Source of the DNA: Rhodospirillales bacterium 47_12_T64
GTDB lineage: Bacteria > Pseudomonadota > Alphaproteobacteria > Kiloniellales > Kiloniellaceae
DNA length: 20,361 nt
Assembly (NCBI GenBank): GCA_002162915.1
Contig: MABB01000074.1
Location: 1 to 20,361 of the forward strand
Direction: 5' to 3'
Positions within the stretch are counted from its first letter, which is position 1. Every line of letters begins with the position of its first letter. Shown piece by piece: positions 1 to 7,112 of this stretch. The notes under the pieces were generated by a model that was not told the origin of the DNA, did no database searches, and saw nothing but the letters and a program-made list of their open reading frames with translations. The translations under genes and the position numbers were made by a program.

Positions 1-920
1 TTCTCAATCGATTGATCAAGAAGTTCTCCTCCAGCTACGAGAAGCAAGGGATCTAGATTTCCCTGTACGGTCACATGAGGTTGAAGATGGTCTCTGGCCC
101 AAGCCGTAGATAGAGTAGTATCAAGGCCAAGAGCATCAGCTCCGCTCTCTCTCGCAAAGAACTGATAATTATCACCTACTCCCCTTGGAAAGAGAATAAC
201 GGGGACGTTAGGGTAAACTGATTTGATGCCAGCTATAATTCTTTTGCAAGGTTCCAGACACCAACGACGTAGAGCAAATTCCGGCCAGACTCCTGCCCAG
301 GAATCAAATAACTGAACTGTCTCTGCGCCACTTTCAATTTGTTTAATCAAATAGAGTGTTGTGGCTTCTACAACCAAATCAATTATGCGATCAAACTCTT
401 GTGGTTTAGAATAGGCCCATGTTTTGGCTTTAGCATAATCTTTGGAAGATCCACCTTCGATCATGTAGCTAATAACGGTCCAGGGAGCACCCGCAAAACC
501 AATTAATGTGGTTTCTTTTGGGAGATCTTCTCTCAGGCGTCCAATGGTTTCATAAACTGGTGCCATATGGGCGTGAAGGTTATCTAAGCTAAGATTATCG
601 AGATCCTTAATAGATTTCAAACCTTCAAGTTTTGGTCCTACGCCTTCTTCAAACCAGACTTTCTGGCCTAGTGCATGAGGTATGACAAGGATATCACTGA
701 ATACGATGGACGCATCAAAACCAAAGCGTCTTATGGGTTGCATGGTTACTTCTACAGCGAGATCAGGCGTGTAACATAGATCGAGAAATCCCCCTGCTGA
801 CGCACGTGTTTTCCGATATTCTGGAAGAAAGCGCCCTGCTTGACGCATAAGCCAAATTGGTGGGCGTTCCGTTTTTTCGCCCTTTAGGGCACGGATCATG
901 AGTTTGTTTTCGGTCTTCAC
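1..920 (-). CDS. hemE: Uroporphyrinogen decarboxylase HemE, C-terminus outside the window
   Basis: HemE removes four acetate carboxyls from uroporphyrinogen III to give coproporphyrinogen III in cytoplasmic heme synthesis. Reading the minus strand gives about 306 codons, against about 345 for the family, so roughly the last 40 residues lie beyond base 1. Family signature 1, PIWLMRQAGR, is at residues 21-30 and carries the substrate-binding arginines. The catalytic aspartate region FSDIL follows, with D76. Signature 2, a GFAGAPWTVISYMIEGGSS stretch, and a later VQGNLDPLLLVAGG stretch are also clear. The start is taken as GTG at 920 with a GAGG about 12 bases upstream. An internal ATG at 899 is possible but would remove seven residues ahead of the conserved region. 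The gene points away from the probable origin, as hemE does at other alphaproteobacterial origins. Confidence 0.96.
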   Translation of the reverse strand, partial: MKTENKLMIRALKGEKTERPPIWLMRQAGRFLPEYRKTRASAGGFLDLCYTPDLAVEVTMQPIRRFGFDASIVFSDILVIPHALGQKVWFEEGVGPKLEGLKSIKDLDNLSLDNLHAHMAPVYETIGRLREDLPKETTLIGFAGAPWTVISYMIEGGSSKDYAKAKTWAYSKPQEFDRIIDLVVEATTLYLIKQIESGAETVQLFDSWAGVWPEFALRRWCLEPCKRIIAGIKSVYPNVPVILFPRGVGDNYQFFARESGADALGLDTTLSTAWARDHLQPHVTVQGNLDPLLLVAGGELLDQSIE

Positions 921-1001
921 GATCTTATTGATCCTCGTGTTAAAAGTTATCTCTATTAATATACTAAGTAATAGTAATTATTTGTTGTTGTTGTAGATCC
1001 C

Positions 1002-1033
1002 TGTGAATCACGAGGATTATTCAGTTATTCATA
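1002..1033. promoter_or_regulatory. Two degenerate DnaA boxes beside the AT-rich stretch
   Basis: TGATTCACA (minus strand, 1002-1010) and TTATTCATA (plus strand, 1025-1033) each have one mismatch to TTATTCACA. They border the AT-rich stretch on the hemE side. The first overlaps a GANTC site (1005-1009). Confidence 0.4.
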
Positions 1034-1082
1034 ACTTGTCCGCAAGCTTCAAGCCCTCAATTTCGTTTTTTGGCATATCTGT

Positions 1083-1187
1083 GAGTCCTCGAGTGGATTA
1101 AAAATGGCGACTCCTCAACGAATCATGGAGTCCTAATTTGTGAGTAATTACGTGAATTATGGGGATAACTTTTTTATCTCTGGAGTC
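1083..1187. repeat. Repeated GAGTCC/GANTC motif in the origin
   Basis: TGGAGTCCT occurs identically at 1126-1134 and 1181-1189, and GAGTCCT again at 1083-1089. GACTCC (1109-1114) and GGAGTC (1127-1132) form an inverted pair with a 12-base loop. With GAATC at 1120-1124, this segment holds five GANTC sites; a sixth is at 1005-1009. GANTC is the CcrM adenine-methylation target in many alphaproteobacteria. The repeats are seen directly; their methylation is inferred. Confidence 0.7.
1139..1147 (-). promoter_or_regulatory. DnaA box, one mismatch
   Basis: TGTGAGTAA reads TTACTCACA on the minus strand, one mismatch to TTATNCACA. Confidence 0.4.
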
Positions 1188-1197
1188 CTTTTACAGG

Positions 1198-1217
1198 TTT
1201 TGCACAGCTGTGGGTAT
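1198..1217. promoter_or_regulatory. Head-to-head pair of degenerate DnaA boxes
   Basis: TTTTGCACA (1198-1206, one mismatch) and TGTGGGTAT (1209-1217, reads ATACCCACA on the minus strand, two mismatches) face each other across two bases. Confidence 0.4.
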
Positions 1218-1263
1218 TGTCGCGAATTGTCGCATAAGCTGAGGGAGGGCTTGAGGGATAAGG

Positions 1264-1272
1264 TGTGTAAAA
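1264..1272 (-). promoter_or_regulatory. DnaA box, one mismatch
   Basis: The minus-strand reading TTTTACACA differs at one position from TTATNCACA. Support comes mainly from its place in the cluster. Confidence 0.4.
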
Positions 1273-1280
1273 TTATGGTT

Positions 1281-1289
1281 TGTGGAAAA
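1281..1289 (-). promoter_or_regulatory. DnaA box, one mismatch
   Basis: TGTGGAAAA reads TTTTCCACA on the minus strand, one mismatch to TTATCCACA. It is inverted relative to the perfect box 10 bp downstream. Confidence 0.55.
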
Positions 1290-1298
1290 AAAGAAGAG

Positions 1299-1307
1299 TT
1301 ATCCACA
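1299..1307 (+). promoter_or_regulatory. DnaA box, perfect consensus
   Basis: TTATCCACA matches the high-affinity DnaA box exactly. It lies 33 bp (about three helical turns) from the same-strand box at 1332 and faces a degenerate opposite-strand box at 1281-1289. Confidence 0.85.
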
Positions 1308-1331
1308 AAGTTTTACGCTGTACCCCCAAGT

Positions 1332-1340
1332 TTATTCACA
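1332..1340 (+). promoter_or_regulatory. DnaA box TTATTCACA
   Basis: It matches TTATNCACA fully. It is immediately followed by a T-rich tract (1341-1348) and lies 24 bp from the stop codon of the diguanylate cyclase gene. Confidence 0.75.
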
Positions 1341-1363
1341 GATTTTTTTATAGGGGATGAAAT

Positions 1364-3055
1364 TTATACTTTTTTTGAAGTTTTATGGGTCTTCTTAGAT
1401 TCAAGATCATTTGAATCCTCTGAATCTTCTGTGTCTTCAGATGAGAATTCTTTAATTTTATACCCATCCCGACCTTCTTTTTTAACTTGATAGAGAACTT
1501 TATCGGCCTCTTTCAAAAGCTCTTCTGGTGTTGATCCATGGAAGGGGAATACAGATATACCAATCGAAATTGAGAGATCAGAGATTGATTGATTATTGTA
1601 GATAATTTCTATAGCCCGGACCGCTGAACAGATACGTTCAGCAATGACACCCATATTGTCTAAAGTGGATTCCATAAGGATTACCGTAAATTCTTCTCCA
1701 CCATATCGGCAGCAGATATCATGGTCTCTACAGCATCTTTTTATGGTGGACCCCAGTTTCGACAGAACGAGATCCCCACAATCGTGGCCATAGGTGTCGT
1801 TGAAGCGTTTGAAATGATCAAGGTCCATCATCAAGACCCCAATAACTTTACGATGCCTTTCTGATCTGGAAACTTCATTTGAGAGGACATCCATAAGATA
1901 CCGCCGATTATATAGACCTGTCAGGGCATCTTTGGTTGCCTGTTCTCTCAAGCTCCGCCGTAAATTTATATTGGCGATAGCAAGACCGAGCTGTTCCCCG
2001 ATTGCAAAGATTAAGTCGCTGTATTCATCCAGTAATACACCGTTTTTGATGATAATATGCAGTGCGCCAAGGGTGTCCCCATGGGCAATTAAAGGAAGAC
2101 AAAAGAGCTGGCCTTCAATTCCTTCCAAGTGTTTACAAGGTATTCCAAAAGTATCATGACCGGTTTGATATTCTCTACCTGTGCGAAGAGACCAGCATTC
2201 ATTGGCGGAATATACTTTCTGTCCTTGCCAAGCTTCTCCCCACTCGGCTTTTACTTCTAGAAGATCTCGAGAGGCATTAAAGAGGGCAAGAGCCCCAGAC
2301 ATTTTTGGGATTAATTTTGGGACCAGATTTTCGACGACTTCCAGGGATTCTTCTCGACTGTTACAGGCGCTTAGCATTGTCCCAAGTTCTTGTAATCGAT
2401 TTATCTGCTTTGTTCGGGCGGTTATTTTATCTTCCAGATATTCGTATTCAAGATTAACTTGTTTATTCAAATACTTGATTATTGAAAAACCCATTATTCC
2501 GGCACCAATCAAGGTGATCACGACAATAATAATAACAAAACCAAATAGTTTCTGTTTTTCATGGATTATTACTTTGGTGGGCTTTGCGGCTCTGATAACG
2601 ATGGTTTTGGCATTTAACAGCGAAGAAATTGCCACATAACTCATTTCCTGTTTCGTTACGGAACTAACACGGCTGTGAAACCCAAATCGTCCCTTTAAGG
2701 CTTCGATGATTTCTGGTCGGTTGGCATGGTTTTTTAGTTCGTGAGCCGAATTGAAAGGAATGGAAGAATCGTCAATTACTTCACCTGTCTCAGAGATAAG
2801 AGTAATTCGGCTTTCAGAAATATGAGTGAAGTGCTCAATAATAGATCTGACTTTGTTTTTGTCTATATATCTTGAGTGATGATCAAAAACTTCGCCAATT
2901 CCTTCAATAGAGAGAATCATTTTCTCCCGATGCCAACGGGTCAGGATTTCGGTGATGTTTTGGTTTAAAAAATAACCGGAAATACCCAATATGATAAAAA
3001 GCAGGACAAGAGGTAATCCAACGAGGTTTAAATAGCTGTACTGCTTTCGGTTCAT
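1364..3055 (-). CDS. Membrane-bound GAF-GGDEF diguanylate cyclase
   Basis: It probably makes cyclic di-GMP from two GTP, in the inner membrane with its output domain in the cytoplasm. Numbering from the longest frame (ATG at 3082): membrane segment about 22-40; extracytoplasmic sensor about 41-178, with an ITLISETGEVIDDS stretch typical of Cache/PAS-like sensors; second membrane segment 180-203; short coiled coil about 212-234; GAF-like domain about 235-375; GGDEF domain about 385-545. The active-site loop GGEEF is intact at 461-465, and the RxxD inhibitory site (RDHD, 452-455) sits the usual five residues before it, so product inhibition is likely. The tail after 546 is acidic, then basic. 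I prefer ATG 3055 (GGGA seven bases upstream, normal basic N-terminus); 3082 directly follows a TAA and lacks a ribosome site. It lies between the origin and the PPDK-regulator gene. Confidence 0.9.
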   Translation of the reverse strand: MNRKQYSYLNLVGLPLVLLFIILGISGYFLNQNITEILTRWHREKMILSIEGIGEVFDHHSRYIDKNKVRSIIEHFTHISESRITLISETGEVIDDSSIPFNSAHELKNHANRPEIIEALKGRFGFHSRVSSVTKQEMSYVAISSLLNAKTIVIRAAKPTKVIIHEKQKLFGFVIIIVVITLIGAGIMGFSIIKYLNKQVNLEYEYLEDKITARTKQINRLQELGTMLSACNSREESLEVVENLVPKLIPKMSGALALFNASRDLLEVKAEWGEAWQGQKVYSANECWSLRTGREYQTGHDTFGIPCKHLEGIEGQLFCLPLIAHGDTLGALHIIIKNGVLLDEYSDLIFAIGEQLGLAIANINLRRSLREQATKDALTGLYNRRYLMDVLSNEVSRSERHRKVIGVLMMDLDHFKRFNDTYGHDCGDLVLSKLGSTIKRCCRDHDICCRYGGEEFTVILMESTLDNMGVIAERICSAVRAIEIIYNNQSISDLSISIGISVFPFHGSTPEELLKEADKVLYQVKKEGRDGYKIKEFSSEDTEDSEDSNDLESKKTHKTSKKV

Positions 3056-3092
3056 GTTCAATCCCATTAAAATGCACGGCATTTAAGCGACA

Positions 3093-3129
3093 ACAGCAGC
3101 TTTAGTTTCCCAAAGTACAGCAGCTTTAG
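3093..3129. repeat. 13-bp direct repeat, 24-bp period
   Basis: ACAGCAGCTTTAG occurs at 3093-3105 and 3117-3129, just upstream of the diguanylate cyclase start and in the region divergent to the PPDK-regulator gene. Identical copies spaced by about two helical turns could be an operator for a dimeric regulator, or a tandem duplication. Confidence 0.65.
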
Positions 3130-3154
3130 CTCCTTAAGATATATCCTGAGTTGT

Positions 3155-3168
3155 TTAAGATAGTTTAA
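3155..3168. promoter_or_regulatory. Possible CtrA-like site TTAA-N6-TTAA
   Basis: Two TTAA half-sites are separated by six bases in the divergent region between the cyclase and PPDK-regulator genes. The CtrA consensus spacing is seven, so this is a weak candidate. Confidence 0.2.
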
Positions 3169-3286
3169 AATTCCTACCCCGGGTTATATTTGAAGAGTTG
3201 ATAAACTGGCAGGTTTCGCGGCAGAGCCTTAATGTGTATGAATGGTCGTAAGGAATATCCAGGGGCAGAGAGTTCGGAATTAGATA

Positions 3287-4108
3287 ATGTCGCAGACCCA
3301 TTTACACCTCGTATCAGATTCAACGGGTGAAACGATCAACTCGGTGGCACGGGCCTGTATGGTCCAGTTTAAAGTGGATGAGCCGATAGAACATGTCTGG
3401 AGTTTAATTCGGACCAAAGTTCAGATGGAGAAAGTGCTTCTTCAAATACGGCAAAAACCTGGACCGGTACTTTTTACTGTTGTTAATCAGGAGCTTCGCG
3501 AAATTCTTATTAGAGAATGCCGCCATTTAGGATTGCCTTCCATTCCTGTTCTTGATCCGGTAATTCACGCGCTTGCCAGTTATTTTAATCTTGAAATGTC
3601 GGGTAAGCCCGGACTTCAACACACGCTGGATTCCGAATATTTCAATCGTATTGAAGCGATGAATTTTGCCTTGAATCACGATGACGGGCAGCTGCCTCAA
3701 AACCTCAATGAAGCTGATATTGTTTTGCTGGGTGTTTCCAGAACGTCGAAAACCCCGACCTGTATCTATTTGGCTAATCGTGGCTTTAAGGCTGCGAATA
3801 TTCCTGTGGTTCCAGGCTGCCCTCTTCCTGTTGAGCTTGATAGTTTAACCAATCCTCTTGTTGTCGGTTTGACCAAAGACCCGGCCAGTCTCATGCAAAT
3901 CCGCCGTAGTCGGTTAAAGATGATTTCGAACGAAGAAGAGACCGATTATGTGCATCTTGAATCGATTAAAGAAGAAGTGAAAATTGCACGTAAACTCTGC
4001 AACGAACACAAATGGCCGATAATTGATGTAACGCGTCGTTCAATAGAAGAGACTGCGGCAACCATTATCAAACATTATCATCGTCATATGGGAATGGGTG
4101 ATGAGTAA
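3287..4108 (+). CDS. Pyruvate, phosphate dikinase regulatory protein (DUF299)
   Basis: Members of this family are bifunctional: ADP-dependent Ser/Thr kinase and Pi-dependent phosphorylase acting on pyruvate phosphate dikinase or PEP synthase, so they gate pyruvate/PEP interconversion. The 273 residues match family length. The N-terminal SDSTGET (10-16) and the P-loop-like GVSRTSKT (149-156) followed by PTCIYLA are the family hallmarks. The VVPGCPLPVEL and VGLTKDP stretches are also typical. The ATG at 3287 gives the expected N-terminus, although its ribosome site is weak. It is the first gene of the run with maf, aroE, coaE and dnaQ, and its end overlaps maf. It corresponds to the gene I know beside hemE and the origin in Rickettsia (RP001). 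Whether the substrate is PPDK or PEP synthase cannot be told here. Confidence 0.93.
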   Translation: MSQTHLHLVSDSTGETINSVARACMVQFKVDEPIEHVWSLIRTKVQMEKVLLQIRQKPGPVLFTVVNQELREILIRECRHLGLPSIPVLDPVIHALASYFNLEMSGKPGLQHTLDSEYFNRIEAMNFALNHDDGQLPQNLNEADIVLLGVSRTSKTPTCIYLANRGFKAANIPVVPGCPLPVELDSLTNPLVVGLTKDPASLMQIRRSRLKMISNEEETDYVHLESIKEEVKIARKLCNEHKWPIIDVTRRSIEETAATIIKHYHRHMGMGDE

Positions 4109-4730
4109 CCTCATTACCGGGAATGATCTGGACCAAACAGCTGTAATATTGGCTTCGGCCAGTAAGGTGCGGCAAGAGCTTTTGATAAATGCAGGGCTTC
4201 CCCTTACTGCAGCTTTGCCTGCTGCGATTGATGAAAGTGATGTGAAAGATTCTCTGAAACAAGAGGGGGCAACTGCCCTTCAGGTTGCAGAAACTCTTGC
4301 AGAACTAAAGGCGCGTAAAATCTCTATCTCCAATCCGGACTGTTTTGTGATTGGTGCCGATCAGATGCTGAACTGCAATGGTATTTGGTTTGATAAACCT
4401 GAAGACATGGATCATGCCGCAGCGCATCTGAAAGCCCTGTCTGGGAAAACTCACACTCTGGAATGTTCTGTTTGTGTGGTGAAAAACGGTCAACGTGTCT
4501 GGCATCATAATGAAACGGCGTCGCTTTCTATGCGGCAGTTGGATGATACGTTTATCCAGAGCTATCTTGCTGCTATTGGCGAGGATGCTCTTTATTCTGT
4601 GGGCGCTTATCAACTCGAAGGACTTGGCGCTCAACTGTTTAACCGAATTCAGGGGGATTATTTCACAATCCTGGGGTTATCGCTCCTCCCCCTTCTTACT
4701 TTCTTGCGGCATAACAGGATTCTCCCCTGA
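4101..4730 (+). CDS. maf: Maf-family nucleotide pyrophosphatase
   Basis: Maf proteins hydrolyse non-canonical or methylated nucleoside triphosphates to monophosphates, a house-cleaning role. The 209 residues show the N-terminal ASASKVRQELL substrate loop, an IDESD acidic motif, a TLAELKARK helix, IGADQ with the catalytic-type aspartate, FDKPED, and the C-terminal YQLEGLGAQLFNRIQGDYF stretch. GADQ replaces the common GADT, so it belongs to a divergent alphaproteobacterial branch whose substrate is not known to me. ATG 4101 is preferred over GTG 4098. It overlaps the end of the PPDK-regulator gene by eight bases and the aroE start by one, which suggests translational coupling. Confidence 0.88.
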   Translation: MSNLITGNDLDQTAVILASASKVRQELLINAGLPLTAALPAAIDESDVKDSLKQEGATALQVAETLAELKARKISISNPDCFVIGADQMLNCNGIWFDKPEDMDHAAAHLKALSGKTHTLECSVCVVKNGQRVWHHNETASLSMRQLDDTFIQSYLAAIGEDALYSVGAYQLEGLGAQLFNRIQGDYFTILGLSLLPLLTFLRHNRILP

Positions 4731-5578
4731 TGATATTAACTGGAAAAGCGCATTTGGCAGGTGTTGTCGGATGGCCGATCTCTCATTCCAAATCCCCTAG
4801 GCTACATGGCTATTGGCTTGATAAGCTGGGGATTGATGGTGCTTATTTACCCTTGGCGATTGAGCCAGATAATTTTGAAACTGCAATGCAGGGCTTAATG
4901 CAAGCTGGGTTCAAAGGGGTAAATGTAACTGTGCCTCATAAAGAAGCGGCCCTGCAGTTTTGTGACGAGGTTGACCCGCTTGCCCGGCGCATTGGTGCGG
5001 TAAACACGGTTGTATTCAAAGAAGGCCGATCTTATGGCTCTAATACAGATGCCTTCGGTTTTATCGAAAACCTGCGTCAGAATTCAGATAATTTGGATTT
5101 TTCCGCAGCTAAAACTGTCGTGCTCGGTGCTGGTGGCGCTGCGAGAGGTGTCATTGCGGCCCTTCAGGATGCGGGCGTGCCTGAAGTGGTATTGGTAAAC
5201 CGTACAAAAAGCAGGTCTGAAGCTCTGGCTGCTGATCTCAACATTGATCATGAGGGGAATGTCAAAGTTGCAGACTGGGATGCCAGAGCTGAAATTCTAG
5301 CTGGGGCTAATTTACTGGTAAATACCACCAGTCTGGGCATGGCGGGACAACCCTCGTTGGAGCTCGACATGGCGAGTTTGCCAGAGAAGGCTGTTGTGAC
5401 GGATATTGTCTATGCGCCGCTTATTACTCCGCTCCTTGAAATGGCGCGTTCTCGTGGTAATCCAATTGTTGACGGTTTGGGGATGCTTCTCCATCAGGCA
5501 AGGCCGGGGTTCGAGGTGTGGTTTGGGCAAAAGCCGGAAGTAACGTCTGAATTGAGAGAATTCGTCCTCAATGCCTAA
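4730..5578 (+). CDS. aroE: Shikimate dehydrogenase AroE
   Basis: AroE reduces 3-dehydroshikimate to shikimate with NADPH in aromatic amino acid synthesis. The 282 residues fit the family. Shikimate-binding SKS is at 20-22, the NVTVPHK motif ends with catalytic K71, and NTD ends with D107. The nucleotide-binding loop GAGGAAR is at 133-139. NRTKSR (157-162) is the NADP-phosphate-binding signature, which argues for AroE rather than a quinate enzyme. The C-terminal DGLGMLLHQA carries the conserved glutamine. Its ATG overlaps the maf stop (TGATG), so the two are coupled. Confidence 0.96.
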   Translation: MILTGKAHLAGVVGWPISHSKSPRLHGYWLDKLGIDGAYLPLAIEPDNFETAMQGLMQAGFKGVNVTVPHKEAALQFCDEVDPLARRIGAVNTVVFKEGRSYGSNTDAFGFIENLRQNSDNLDFSAAKTVVLGAGGAARGVIAALQDAGVPEVVLVNRTKSRSEALAADLNIDHEGNVKVADWDARAEILAGANLLVNTTSLGMAGQPSLELDMASLPEKAVVTDIVYAPLITPLLEMARSRGNPIVDGLGMLLHQARPGFEVWFGQKPEVTSELREFVLNA

Positions 5579-5647
5579 AGCCCTTTGCCAAAAATTGCTC
5601 GTTGTTCAAAAACGCCTCATTGGTCAAAAGATCAGAGAGAACATTTG

Positions 5648-6295
5648 ATGTTTATCCTGGGGCTGACGGGATCAATTGGCATGGGAAAATCTACTGCGGC
5701 CAATATGTTTCGGCGCTTGTCTATCCCCGTTCATGATGCCGATGCCACAGTACATCAACTGATCGGTAAAAATGGTGCTGCGGTTGATGCGATTGCAGCC
5801 GATTTCCCAAAAGTGGTGGTAAACGGAGTAGTGGATCGTAAGAAGCTCGGAGATGAGGTCTTTGGGAATGCCCAAAAATTGACCCAGCTAGAGGCGATAT
5901 TGCATCCTCTCGTTCGAAGGAAAATGCATCAGTTTATTGATCGTTATGCACGACAACGCCGAAAGTTGGTCGTACTTGATATACCTCTGCTGTTTGAGAC
6001 AAGAGGTGACCGGTATTGCGATGGTGTTCTGGTTGTGAGCTGTCCGGAATTTTTGCAAAGGCAAAGAGTTCTTGCCCGTAAAGGGATGACGGAAACCAAA
6101 TACCGCTCTATCTTGATGAAACAAACTCCGGACGCGGAAAAAAGAGCCCTCGCGGATTTTGTTCTTAAATCGAATCAGGGGAAAAGAAACAGTTATCTCA
6201 AGATAAAACAGCTAGTTGGGGTCTTATCTTCTGGTGATATAAATCGACGTGCTTTTTCTCCTCATCTTTCGCTTGTTTGTCAAAATCAGATTTAA
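5648..6295 (+). CDS. coaE: Dephospho-CoA kinase CoaE
   Basis: CoaE phosphorylates the 3'-hydroxyl of dephospho-CoA, the last step of coenzyme A synthesis. From ATG 5648 the 215-residue protein begins with GLTGSIGMGKST, the P-loop, at residues 5-16. HDAD follows at 29-32, then DIPLLFE and the lid-type QRQRVLARKGMTETKY stretch. The open frame extends 21 codons further upstream, but those residues precede the near-terminal P-loop and do not resemble the family; AGAGAGA before 5648 can serve as the ribosome site. The C-terminal 20 or so residues after SNQGK look poorly conserved. The gap to aroE is 69 bp and to dnaQ 35 bp. Confidence 0.95.
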   Translation: MFILGLTGSIGMGKSTAANMFRRLSIPVHDADATVHQLIGKNGAAVDAIAADFPKVVVNGVVDRKKLGDEVFGNAQKLTQLEAILHPLVRRKMHQFIDRYARQRRKLVVLDIPLLFETRGDRYCDGVLVVSCPEFLQRQRVLARKGMTETKYRSILMKQTPDAEKRALADFVLKSNQGKRNSYLKIKQLVGVLSSGDINRRAFSPHLSLVCQNQI

Positions 6296-6330
6296 TGTCC
6301 GAATTTAAATTTACTCTGGAATAGAAATTA

Positions 6331-7029
6331 ATGCGTGAAATCATTCTCGATACTGAAACGACAGGTTTTAAGCCGGAAGAAGGCCATCGTATCGTTGAAA
6401 TCGGCTGTCTGGAAGTTTATCAAAACCTTCCAACCGGAAAATCATTGCAGCTTTATGTCAACCCTGAGCGCGATATGCCCGAAGGTGCCTTTAAGGTGCA
6501 CGGGATCAGTGAAGAGTTCTTGGCTGATAAACCGCTTTTTCCGGATGTCGTGGATGAGTTTCTGGAATTTATCGGGGAAGACCCACTGGTAATTCACAAC
6601 GCGCCCTTTGATATGAAATTTCTCAATTCAGAGCTTAAGTGGGCCGGAAAGCCTGGTCTGAAAAATCGGCCAATAGACACAGTTATTATCGCGCGGGAGT
6701 TATTTCCGGGATCACCGGTAAACCTTGATGCACTTTGTCGCCGTTTTGATATTGATAACTCATCGAGGACATATCACGGCGCGTTGCTTGATTGCGAGCT
6801 GCTTGCCGAAGTTTATCTTGAGCTCCGCGGGGGAAGACAGCATGGCTTTGATCTCGATGCCAACAAAAAAGGTGGTAAAGGGGGAGCTGTGAAGGCCTCC
6901 AACACCAGATCGACAGCACTAACAGGCAAAGCCGTTCGGGAAATTCGGCCTCACAGTGTGTCAGAAGAAGAATTGGCAGCCCACGAGGCTATGCTCGAGT
7001 TGCTGAATGATCCCCTCTGGCGAAAGTAG
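6331..7029 (+). CDS. dnaQ: DNA polymerase III epsilon subunit (proofreading exonuclease)
   Basis: DnaQ is the 3'-5' proofreading exonuclease of the replicative polymerase. The 232 residues contain all three Exo motifs of the DEDDh class: DTE (D7, E9), the HNAPFD motif ending in D94, and YHGALLD with H149 and D154. After residue 165 a flexible glycine- and lysine-rich linker leads to a C-terminal segment (about 205-232) that in this family binds the alpha subunit. It is the last gene of the plus-strand run and converges on secB. Confidence 0.95.
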   Translation: MREIILDTETTGFKPEEGHRIVEIGCLEVYQNLPTGKSLQLYVNPERDMPEGAFKVHGISEEFLADKPLFPDVVDEFLEFIGEDPLVIHNAPFDMKFLNSELKWAGKPGLKNRPIDTVIIARELFPGSPVNLDALCRRFDIDNSSRTYHGALLDCELLAEVYLELRGGRQHGFDLDANKKGGKGGAVKASNTRSTALTGKAVREIRPHSVSEEELAAHEAMLELLNDPLWRK

Positions 7030-7053
7030 CACCTTAAGGTATCAATAAAACAT

Positions 7054-7078
7054 AAAAAAGGGCGACACTAAGCCACCC
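7054..7078 (-). terminator. Rho-independent terminator of secB
   Basis: On the minus strand GGGTGGC (7078-7072) pairs with GTCGCCC (7066-7060) over a five-base loop, seven pairs including two G-U, followed by TTTTTT. Because of the wobble pairs it is a good hairpin only in the minus-strand RNA. It lies 35 bp past the secB stop. Confidence 0.75.
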
Positions 7079-7112
7079 TAATCTATTTGTCTGCTCAAAG
7101 CTTGGGAACCGA

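Larger units (their letters stand above)
921..1363. other. oriC: Probable chromosomal replication origin (oriC)
   Basis: This 443-bp gene-free stretch lies beside hemE, the known position of the origin in Caulobacter and Rickettsia. It holds one perfect DnaA box (TTATCCACA, 1299-1307), one TTATTCACA (1332-1340) and six one-mismatch boxes in both orientations. A stretch at 941-990 is 82% A+T (9 G/C in 50 bases), a candidate unwinding element that includes consecutive TAA-TAG-TAA triplets (969-977). A second T-rich stretch follows the last box (1341-1377). Six GANTC sites, the CcrM methylation target, fall at 1005-1187. I found no TTAA-N7-TTAA CtrA site. The one long plus-strand frame across it has no family features and is not considered real. 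The location and boxes are seen; origin function is inferred. Confidence 0.85.

Noticed and set aside
940..1101. CtrA sites in the origin
   Set aside because: TTAA occurs at 940, 956 and 1098, but no two are seven bases apart.
1140..1490. 116-codon plus-strand open frame across the origin
   Set aside because: It overlaps the DnaA boxes and the end of the cyclase gene, has no family features and no ribosome site; a chance frame in AT-rich DNA.
2181..2639. 152-codon plus-strand frame over the cyclase gene
   Set aside because: Antisense shadow of the GAF and sensor region, with no motif of its own.
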